Shown here: positions 51,515 to 58,107 of the stretch, in pieces
Position numbering within the stretch: the first letter of the stretch is position 1
How the letters are laid out: each line of letters starts with the position of its first letter
From: Halomonas heilongjiangensis
GTDB lineage: Bacteria > Pseudomonadota > Gammaproteobacteria > Pseudomonadales > Halomonadaceae
Assembly (NCBI RefSeq): GCF_002879645.1
Contig: NZ_PNRE01000009.1
Location: forward strand, 21,782-85,781
DNA: 64,000 nt
Direction: 5' to 3'
The notes under the pieces: model-generated
The model's database searches: none
What the model saw: the letters and a program-made list of their open reading frames with translations, nothing else
What the model was told of the DNA's origin: nothing
Made by a program: the position numbers and the translations under genes

Positions 51515-51543
51515 ATTATAATTCGTGCAGAACTGGGAGTCAA
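51515..51543 (-). promoter_or_regulatory. Sigma-70 promoter of the gene at 51068-51460
   Basis: On the minus strand a -35 TTGACT (51538-51543) and a -10 TATAAT (51515-51520) are separated by 17 bp, a near-consensus arrangement. The start codon lies about 55 bp downstream of the -10. Confidence 0.85.
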
Positions 51544-51549
51544 GAAAAT

Positions 51550-51571
51550 GTTAACGTGATAACACGTTAAC
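51550..51571. promoter_or_regulatory. Inverted-repeat operator GTTAACGTG-ATAA-CACGTTAAC
   Basis: Two perfect 9-base arms surround a four-base centre, immediately upstream of the -35 box. The core GTGATAACACGT (51556-51567) reappears at 57156-57167 with one difference. A third partial copy (CGTGATATCG) follows directly. This is the layout of a repressor or activator site. Confidence 0.75.
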
Positions 51572-51863
51572 GTGATATCGTATAAAATACTTTAATAATC
51601 AACAATATACCTCAGAGTCCTCTACCCCCTTAGCCACCTCCCGGCAGGAAATTCATCAAAAAACCGAGCAGCTCCACCACCACGTGCGCATGGAATCGAG
51701 CTTTGCAGACAAGGGTTCCACCGCCCCACACGCCTAGTCCTAGTTCCGCCCGTACACACTCAGCCATCAACTGGTGCTGTCCACTCAGCCAGGCGCAGTC
51801 ATCTTAGATCTCCACCGACTACGCGCCTAGCTCCCAATCAGGGTTTTCGAATTCCACCCGCAC
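51572..51863. other. Intergenic region, nothing recognised
   Basis: About 0.3 kb of mixed composition between the operator and a pseudogene. No gene, repeat or element end was recognised. Confidence 0.4.
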
Positions 51864-52160
51864 TCACCCCAAGTGCTCCACGGCTTTCTCCCATTCGAGA
51901 GATCTCGGGACATAGTCCTTGAGCGTTTCTTTGTACAGGTTGTTTACAGAGAAAATATCGGCCCCTGCCTCGATCATGCACCGCATCATCAAATTAGGGC
52001 TTATCTCGATAAACGCGTAAGCGATTATCGCAGCTGACCGAGGTGACACAGCATCTATTTCCTATGATCCAGCTCGCAATGCTGAAGCGAACTCCCCGAC
52101 AGTCACTAATTCCCCCACGGGAGTGTTCAAATGACCAACAGCTAAATCCAGGCTGCTCAT
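51864..52160 (-). pseudogene. Nonsense-mutated paralogue of the gene at 42973
   Basis: Read through one stop, the frame encodes a 98-aa protein of exactly the same length as the gene at 42973-43269 (MSSLDLAVGHLNTPVGELV against MSKLDVAVTHLNAPYGPVV). The codon for Tyr in LRAGSY is a TAG here (52062-52064). The last 61 codons after the stop keep an open frame from an ATG, so inactivation is recent or the C-terminal part is used alone. Confidence 0.8.
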
Positions 52161-52231
52161 GCTAGAGTTTCCCGATATCGAGTTCGGTTCATATGATATC
52201 CTGTACGCCACCAACCATAAAAAGGGCATAC

Positions 52232-52534
52232 ATGGACATTACGGTCACCCGCCTCGATGCAGCAACGCCAGACGGCACTTACTTCCGTGTCACCATCACC
52301 ACGGCCAGCATCACCACGGCCACGGTATACTGCCTCCACCCACCGTACTGCGGCGAAGCGCAGATCATCGATGACCTGCTGTACGAAAACTTTGAGGAGG
52401 TCACGAGGGCTTTCCGGGCAGCCTATAGCCACGCCCTGGACCAAGTGCCCCTGGAGGCCCGGCCCAAGCTCCTCGGCATGTTCTTCCAGGCCACTGCGGG
52501 ATCAATTGCACTCATCCCTTCCCCAGCCCCTTGA
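52232..52534 (+). CDS. Hypothetical protein
   Basis: The 100-aa protein starts MDITVTRLDAATPDGTYFRV with AAAGGG in front of the ATG. The middle is a Thr-rich strand (VTITTASITTATVYCL). No recognised family. Its end overlaps the 3' end of the convergent RES toxin gene by 23 bp. Confidence 0.55.
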   Translation: MDITVTRLDAATPDGTYFRVTITTASITTATVYCLHPPYCGEAQIIDDLLYENFEEVTRAFRAAYSHALDQVPLEARPKLLGMFFQATAGSIALIPSPAP

Positions 52535-52991
52535 ACAGCCGCGTGTTGTAGATCTGGTCATTCGTGTCAACTAGGGTGATTGTCGAGATATCGGGGTGCA
52601 GCGGGTTAACGACAGCGATCTGATCGAGGCCGGCAGCGGCGCAGCTGGGTACCAGGAGGATGAGGTTCTGGTTCCGGGCGAGGAAGGCGGAACCTAGCTG
52701 TTGAGTGCATTTAGGGTACGGGAACTGGTCCCAGTCGTCGGGCAGGTCTGTGAGTTCCACGGTTTCAATCGCAGTGCTGGCCACGTCGAAAGTGCCGAGC
52801 ACGTAGCCCTTAGGCACCAATTTTGGGGAGGGTATGTAGTTCCCCATTTCTAGCATGGCCACGGCGGCGCTGGTACCGAAGTACAGCGCCGGCTGGCCAG
52901 ACAGGTTCCAGCGGGCGCCATTTTTGTAGCTGCCACCCCTTCCGGCGAGGTCGTTGATATAGCGGTCAGGTCCAATTCGAAATAGCTGCAT
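52512..52991 (-). CDS. RES-domain toxin (NAD-degrading)
   Basis: RES toxins deplete NAD+ or modify proteins and are held by MbcA/Xre antitoxins. The 159-aa protein has the RES signature: FRIGPDRYINDLAGRGGSYK, GARWNLSGQPALYFGTS, then LEMGNYIP, with the conserved Arg, Tyr, Glu and Ser positions. AAGGAGAAC precedes ATG 52991. The antitoxin gene lies 221 bp upstream on the same strand, with a dispersed dyad between them, so toxin and antitoxin could be regulated separately. Confidence 0.9.
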   Translation of the reverse strand: MQLFRIGPDRYINDLAGRGGSYKNGARWNLSGQPALYFGTSAAVAMLEMGNYIPSPKLVPKGYVLGTFDVASTAIETVELTDLPDDWDQFPYPKCTQQLGSAFLARNQNLILLVPSCAAAGLDQIAVVNPLHPDISTITLVDTNDQIYNTRLFKGLGKG

Positions 52992-53060
52992 GCGGTTCTC
53001 CTTCTTGTTTTTAGGTTCCTGACCTTATTTATAAGAATCGTGAATGATCGCTGGAGGTAC

Positions 53061-53080
53061 TCTGTCCATTAATGGACAGA
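53061..53080. repeat. Dispersed dyad between antitoxin and toxin
   Basis: TCTGTCCATTAATGGACAGA is a perfect 20-bp palindrome, 70 bp upstream of the RES toxin start and about 130 bp after the antitoxin stop. It could influence read-through or toxin expression, or it may be a landmark of the replicon. Confidence 0.95.
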
Positions 53081-53212
53081 CGACACAAGGAACCCGATGG
53101 AGTCACGGGGAAGAATGAGGCTGGGCCAGCGGCCATGGTCACGTCCTGTTCAGAAGGAGAAGCCGTCTGGGATATCAGGCGCCGAGTGACGTAGTTCCAG
53201 CCCACAGAACCA

Positions 53213-53674
53213 TCACGAGAACTCGCCAAACTCAATTTTTCCGAGAACCTGGCGCACCAAGTCACGGCCCTGGGAGGTATCAACCAGGTCGACAGGGCGG
53301 GAACCGGACAGCGCCGGTATCTCGCAGTGCAGCCATTGCCGCGCCACACGCGGATCACCGAACAGCTTGGAGGCTTGGTAGTACAGCCGTAGGGTGTCGA
53401 GAACCTCCTCGCTCTGCACCCGGCTCAGGGCTTTCCGCTTGTAAAAGCGGTGCAGGTTTCCGGATTTGGTCTCCAGTAGGATCACGAACAGCTCGCGGTC
53501 GTTGAGAGCCTTGATTGCCTGCTTCACGATCTGTCCGGAGATCCCCTGGCGCACTTGCTTGATGAACGCCACCTCGTCGGTGAAGACATCTTCAGGAAGG
53601 CTCAGATCAGCCATTAGATCAGCCATTACGCCGTTACCTTTGGTCCCGGCATCGTCATGCTCGATCACATCCAT
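53213..53674 (-). CDS. MbcA/Xre-type antitoxin of RES toxin
   Basis: The 153-aa antitoxin (MDVIEHDDAGTKGNGVMADL) carries the helical DUF2384 domain: GNLHRFYKRKALSRVQSEEV, LDTLRLYYQASKLFGDPRVA, and GRDLVRQVLGKIEFGEFS. GGAGGTAGGT before ATG 53674 fixes the start. It precedes the RES toxin on the same strand. An intact paralogue without toxin is at 11669-12136. Confidence 0.88.
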   Translation of the reverse strand: MDVIEHDDAGTKGNGVMADLMADLSLPEDVFTDEVAFIKQVRQGISGQIVKQAIKALNDRELFVILLETKSGNLHRFYKRKALSRVQSEEVLDTLRLYYQASKLFGDPRVARQWLHCEIPALSGSRPVDLVDTSQGRDLVRQVLGKIEFGEFS

Positions 53675-54680
53675 ACCTACCTCCATACACCCTCAAAGCC
53701 TCGGGGTGCTTCACAGTACCAGTATACGTCAAAATGACGCTATCACCACTTCATAATGGCACTACCGGGAGCCAGGAAGGAGGGACCACTTGAGGCGACT
53801 ACAGGAGAGCTACGCCGCCTATGGTGCAATGGCAATGATGATGAGGAGTCGTTGAGGGTGGCTACTTCTGATCGAGGCACGAGAGCATGCAACCAGGCCA
53901 CCGGAAGCCCGACCAGGCGTGCTGCTGATCCACGAGCGGAAGCCTGGAGTTTAAGTGAGATGTGCGGCGACCTGCTGAGTCAGAGCCGTGAGCACCACGA
54001 ACTCGGGCGGACGCCGACTGGAATTCGGGCAACACAACCCAGCCAGGCGAAGCTAAGCGATTGATCTACATACGTCAGAACTTTGGTCTTGTAGGTCCGT
54101 GGTGCCTTATCTCGACAACCGGGTTGAAACGGTGAGTGACCATGCCGAGCTGCTCAACAGGGAGCGCTGTCCCGGTCACCAAAATGGTCCGAGCCACCCT
54201 AGAATCAGAGCATCATCAAAATAAATTTGCCGCCGCTACACTGTCGGCGGTGAGGCGCTCCAGCTTAGGCGTAGCCTTGAGCGACATGATCCGATAGGAC
54301 CTCAGACCCAAGTCTTAAGCTTTGAGGTCATAGACGAATTGAGGTTATCAAAGGCCGGCGAGTGCCTGGCGAGGGATACCAGCGACGACAGGAGCGCTGT
54401 ACAAAGAGCACAGCGAATGGGTAGCTAGTCCGATGATCGACAAGGAAAAGAATCTCTGGCGGGTTGCGGGGGTGGAGGTCTAAGAGCGACGCGCAAGTGT
54501 ACCAGAGGAGATCTGACCGGAAGCTAGATTAGGGCAAGGAAGAAGGATCGTGGAACTCGGTTTTTTTTGATGATTGCCCTGCCGGGAACGGACCAAGTAG
54601 GGGTGGTTCCAGACATATTGTATAGATTGGTTGAACTATTCAGCGTCCTCAAGTAAGCGAGATACCAAGTTAACGAATTG
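53675..54680. other. One-kilobase gene-poor region
   Basis: No convincing gene. A 102-codon plus-strand frame (53756-54064) is Arg/Gly/Thr-rich with unusual composition and no ribosome binding site. No IS end, tRNA or promoter was recognised apart from the promoter at its downstream edge. Confidence 0.45.
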
Positions 54681-54709
54681 TTGACTCTCGAAACCGTACG
54701 ATTTATTAT
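54681..54709 (+). promoter_or_regulatory. Sigma-70 promoter for the gene at 54732
   Basis: TTGACT (54681-54686) and TATTAT (54704-54709) with a 17-bp spacer, ending 22 bp before the ATG. A GTTAACGAATTG sequence just upstream recalls the half-site of the 51.5-kb operator. Confidence 0.65.
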
Positions 54710-54731
54710 ACTACCAAATAGAGACATCCTT

Positions 54732-55130
54732 ATGTTTATTCATAAAGAAGGGAAAAAATCTTTTGAAGGCGATATGGAATTTAGGCATCTGAGTGGTGTC
54801 AGTTCCAACATTTTAGATCTTAAGGAAGCAATCGATTCTGAAGCAGTCAGGAACCATAGTTCCAACATAAAACGATATAAAGGCTGGATTTTGTTCTGGG
54901 CATCTGGGGTATTCTCATTCAACCTAATGCTATATCCAGGTTATGGAAGCCACCTTCCAGGTTTTATCTCTCAGGCTTTGTTTTGGGTCGGAAATGCATT
55001 GCTTGGCATGCTGCTGTTTGACGCTGCAAACAAGTACTCCATGTCTAAGCAGGGCATTGGGTATCAAAGAGGCATTAGAAAAGCATTAATCAACATTCGC
55101 TATCTGATTAAGAAGAAAAAACAACTATAA
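54732..55130 (+). CDS. Predicted membrane protein, possibly transfer-related
   Basis: The 132-aa protein has two membrane segments (WILFWASGVFSFNLMLYPG and FISQALFWVGNALLGMLLF) and a strongly basic C-terminus (IRYLIKKKKQL). It is followed by two more membrane protein genes in one operon that look conjugation-linked, so transfer function is inferred. The start at 54732 lies just after a promoter; the ribosome binding site is weak. Confidence 0.6.
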   Translation: MFIHKEGKKSFEGDMEFRHLSGVSSNILDLKEAIDSEAVRNHSSNIKRYKGWILFWASGVFSFNLMLYPGYGSHLPGFISQALFWVGNALLGMLLFDAANKYSMSKQGIGYQRGIRKALINIRYLIKKKKQL

Positions 55131-55160
55131 AACGGATAGATGATAAGCGAGAGGGAAAAT

Positions 55161-55901
55161 ATGAATAAGACAAGAAAGAATGATTCTAGACAAGAGTCAG
55201 GATTAGAAAGGACAAAACGATATGCGTTAACATTTTCTGAGATAATAGGTGAGACTGAACCTGACGGAAAGGAGGGTGAGAAAAAGGGGGTATTAAGGCG
55301 GGGTCTTGGTTTTATAGTTGGTATTAATGCATATCGAAACCTGTTTAGAAGAAACAAAAAATTATTCAACCGCCAGGTTGGACCTACCCTTGATTCCTTT
55401 AAAGGCTCAGTAGATGATTTGAGCGAAGCAAAGGGAAGGTATTTTCTCAAAGACAAAAAGTTAACCATATGGGATAGGTTTTTGAACGGAGAGCTAGATA
55501 AAGAAATGATACTGGCTTCAGGGTATCATTCGATAAAGAATAGCCAAATTTACTTTTACGCATTGATTTGTGGGTTGGGAATGATGGCTATCCATCATTT
55601 TATTGGTGGTGGCATGTCAGGGACGGCCAAATTCAATTACAGCATTGTTCTGCTTTCTGTTTTTTGCCTCTGGGGTTTTCAGCAGCAGGCGTATGTTCAA
55701 ATCACCAGAAATCAGAATATGACTGTTATTGGCCTGTTGCTTAGGGCCTTGTTTAAGATGGATCTTGGGCTTGTAAGGCCAGACCCTAATCTTGTGATAG
55801 TCGCGGCGGAGGGCTACGACCGTCGTAAACGTCAGATCTTGAAGGAACGCAAAATCCGAAATAAAAAAAAGAACCTTCTGAAGGAGGCTGGTCATGAGTA
55901 A
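55161..55901 (+). CDS. TraX/IcmV-like membrane protein
   Basis: The 246-aa protein has a basic N-terminus, then two membrane helices (IYFYALICGLGMMAIHHFIG and YSIVLLSVFCLWGFQQ) followed by QITRNQNMTVIGLLLRALF and a very basic tail. This order resembles TraX/IcmV of type IVB systems (soluble domain, two helices, then a W/Y-x-x-QI-x segment). The likeness is modest. Its end overlaps the next gene by 8 bp. A DotA/TraY gene lies 2 kb away on the other strand. Confidence 0.55.
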   Translation: MNKTRKNDSRQESGLERTKRYALTFSEIIGETEPDGKEGEKKGVLRRGLGFIVGINAYRNLFRRNKKLFNRQVGPTLDSFKGSVDDLSEAKGRYFLKDKKLTIWDRFLNGELDKEMILASGYHSIKNSQIYFYALICGLGMMAIHHFIGGGMSGTAKFNYSIVLLSVFCLWGFQQQAYVQITRNQNMTVIGLLLRALFKMDLGLVRPDPNLVIVAAEGYDRRKRQILKERKIRNKKKNLLKEAGHE

Positions 55902-57081
55902 TCTTAACCGTATCTTCCTCTACGTCTCGGGCCTAGGCTTGGTGATTCTTGGGACTCTCTGTACCGCGTTTTGGCTACATACTCAGGCGCCAGATCTTTT
56001 CCCATTTATGGATATCGGCGCATGGCTAGCCGGTGCTCTCTTGGAACTCGGTAAGGTAGTACTGATGATGGCTGGTTTGGAGCTGATTCGGATCGGTCGT
56101 CGCTGGTTCGCTAGTGGTGTGCTTTTGGTATGCCTGGTTCTCTCTGGGATCTCTATGTTCACCACTTACCAGTTCCTGTCGATTGGGGCCATAGGCGAGA
56201 AGGGGGAAGTTGCCACCATGGAGGCCACCAGCCGTTCCATCGAGCGATCCATTGAGGGTATCGACCAGCAGATAACAAGCCTTGATTCCGCCATCGATCA
56301 GAAAAATGCCACCGCCGAGCGGTACCGCGAGATTACATACCTAGAGAAATCAGTCGGAGTTCTAGACGGGAACGCCAAGTATCTAGCCGCCAGGGGTGAG
56401 CTGATCGCGGAGCGAAATGACCTCCTTCAGCGCCTCGGACAGGCTCAGTCGAAAGCCACTGAGCTAAAAGAAACGGAAGTGATCGCCTTCACCACAATTT
56501 CTGTACTGATCGATGTCGTGGGAATGCTTTGCCTTGCCCTGGCGGGTGGAAGACCCTCTCCTACTACAGCACCGCCATTTGATGCTTCCAGACAGCGCAT
56601 TAGCCGTATCAGTGGGGAGGAACCAACGGAACCTTTCGTGGGAACTCAGGGATCTGCCTGCTTAACAGGCAATGGTTCTCTGAAACCGACTCCGCATGAG
56701 CCAATCATTCCTCAGGAGGAACAGGGAACTGAAGCCTCGGTTGAGGCAGTAGAGGAAAGCGGTATTGAGCCCGACCAGTTGAAGGCAGCCCCGTCGGGTG
56801 AGAACCACGTCCACAGGGTCCAGGACTCATCTGATTACGCTATTCTTAGCGTTAATCGACCTGAGCAAGATACCAAGAAAAGACCTGCCATCGAGGAAGA
56901 GCTGATCGAGCGAGCCCTAGAAGCACTTCGGGAGGGCGTGGAGCCTAAGAAGGCCTCTATACGTAAAGCGCTACGCATCGCCGATGCTCGTGCCCTCATA
57001 GTGCTCAAGGAGCTGGAGAGGCTGGGACATTTGGTCAGAACAGGAAAGGGGTGGGCAGTGCCTGGGTACAAAGCTGCATGA
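55894..57081 (+). CDS. Membrane coiled-coil protein with winged-helix C-terminus
   Basis: The 395-aa protein has membrane segments near residues 8-28, 40-65 and 75-95, a long coiled-coil-prone stretch (about 105-190; SIERSIEGIDQQITSLDSAI), another membrane segment near 197-220, a proline- and acid-rich linker, and a C-terminal domain (IRKALRIADARALIVLKELE, then LGHLVRTGKGW) that resembles an FtsK-gamma-type winged helix. So it could link the membrane to DNA during transfer. Third gene of the operon from 54732. Family not recognised. Confidence 0.65.
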   Translation: MSNLNRIFLYVSGLGLVILGTLCTAFWLHTQAPDLFPFMDIGAWLAGALLELGKVVLMMAGLELIRIGRRWFASGVLLVCLVLSGISMFTTYQFLSIGAIGEKGEVATMEATSRSIERSIEGIDQQITSLDSAIDQKNATAERYREITYLEKSVGVLDGNAKYLAARGELIAERNDLLQRLGQAQSKATELKETEVIAFTTISVLIDVVGMLCLALAGGRPSPTTAPPFDASRQRISRISGEEPTEPFVGTQGSACLTGNGSLKPTPHEPIIPQEEQGTEASVEAVEESGIEPDQLKAAPSGENHVHRVQDSSDYAILSVNRPEQDTKKRPAIEEELIERALEALREGVEPKKASIRKALRIADARALIVLKELERLGHLVRTGKGWAVPGYKAA

Positions 57082-57125
57082 GACAGTCAAGGAGAGATGA
57101 GGTTGCATTAGCGATCAATGATACT

Positions 57126-57167
57126 GTGATAACGAGGTACCCGGATATCGCGGCTACGTGTTATCAT
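57126..57167. promoter_or_regulatory. Inverted repeat GTGATAAC...GTTATCA upstream of the gene at 57203
   Basis: GTGATAAC (57126-57133) and ACGTGTTATCAT (57156-57167) form a spaced inverted repeat about 40 bp before the gene start. The second half, on the minus strand ATGATAACACGT, matches the core of the 51.5-kb operator in 11 of 12 positions. TATATATTATT follows and may be the -10 region. Confidence 0.6.
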
Positions 57168-57202
57168 GGTCACAGCATGATATATATTATTAGGAGAAAC
57201 GG

Positions 57203-57604
57203 ATGAGCAGAAACAAAGAAGTTGAACGTGAACCCAACGCCAAAGTGGCAACGCAAAGTGTTGTTCAAACCAGAAGTCATCAACGCGGGATGAGGATTGA
57301 TGATAACTGCTTGAACTTTCTTGAGAATAGTGCCGACATTCAGACACTGCGGGACACTACAAAGTACAATAAACAAAAAGAAGTGGGTGTTCGTGGCAAA
57401 AGGCCTAAAGCATCGACGGTAAGCAGCGAGGCTTATAAAAGCATCGAGGCGTTAAGGCTAGTCGCTGATCATTTTGGGTTGGATACTGTCGAAGAATCTC
57501 ACCAAAAAATACTTCAAATGATAGAAGTACTCGACAGGCTATATCTCATGAAAGATAAGCATGGCACAGATAAGGTAATTTCTGAGCTAAAGGATCTCCT
57601 GTGA
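57203..57604 (+). CDS. Hypothetical protein
   Basis: The 133-aa protein is basic in its N-terminal half (RGKRPKASTVSSEAYKSIEA) and helical at its C-terminus. No recognised family. TAGGAGAAA precedes the ATG. The inverted repeat upstream is related to the operator at 51.5 kb, so the two genes may answer to the same regulator. A DNA-binding role would fit the basic stretch but is not proven. Confidence 0.62.
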   Translation: MSRNKEVEREPNAKVATQSVVQTRSHQRGMRIDDNCLNFLENSADIQTLRDTTKYNKQKEVGVRGKRPKASTVSSEAYKSIEALRLVADHFGLDTVEESHQKILQMIEVLDRLYLMKDKHGTDKVISELKDLL

Positions 57605-57650
57605 GCTTTCACGGGGGAGGTTAAACGCATGAAGGTCTTAATGGAATCTA

Positions 57651-57983
57651 TTAATGGCCATCGGGGTGAAGCCCGAAGATATCAGCAACCCAATCATTAA
57701 TCATAAGCCCAAGCATGCCCGAACCCAGGAAAAATGCGATGATTGCTATGCCGTAGTAGAGATCTCCATAGCGAAGCCCAGAGTCGGTTATAACACTCTC
57801 TAGACCAAAAGAGATCCAACCCCACTCGTTCATATAGGGGACGAGGATAGAGTAAGCACAGGTGAAGGTGACCAAGGTCGCGATGATAGTGCGGATTCTC
57901 AGAAAGCCAAGGATTCTAAACTGGCCAGACTTGTTGAAAAACAGTGATCTGATAAAACCATTTTTTTTATTGATACTTTCCAT
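57651..57983 (-). CDS. Small membrane protein downstream of traY-like gene
   Basis: The 110-aa protein has three predicted membrane segments (RTIIATLVTFTCAYSILVPY and YYGIAIIAFFLGSGMLGLM among them). TAAGGAG precedes ATG 57983. It lies 125 bp after the DotA/TraY gene on the same strand. In IncI plasmids an exclusion gene follows traY; position alone suggests a similar role, with no sequence support. Confidence 0.6.
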   Translation of the reverse strand: MESINKKNGFIRSLFFNKSGQFRILGFLRIRTIIATLVTFTCAYSILVPYMNEWGWISFGLESVITDSGLRYGDLYYGIAIIAFFLGSGMLGLMINDWVADIFGLHPDGH

Positions 57984-58107
57984 AAGTTGCTCCTTATAGG
58001 TGTCCTATAAATCCATTATGGCATGTTGTCAAGTAATGTCAAGCTGATTACTTTGGGATAGACTCAACCGCCTCACCTCTGAGACGGTTGTTATAGAGAT
58101 ATGGTAA

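Noticed and set aside
53756..54064. 102-codon frame after the antitoxin gene
   Set aside because: Arg/Thr/Gly-rich composition, no ribosome binding site and no family; most likely chance.
58065..58090. CAACCGCCTC...GAGACGGTTG hairpin as the traY terminator
   Set aside because: It has a mismatch in the stem and no U tract on the minus strand, so it is too weak to list as a terminator.
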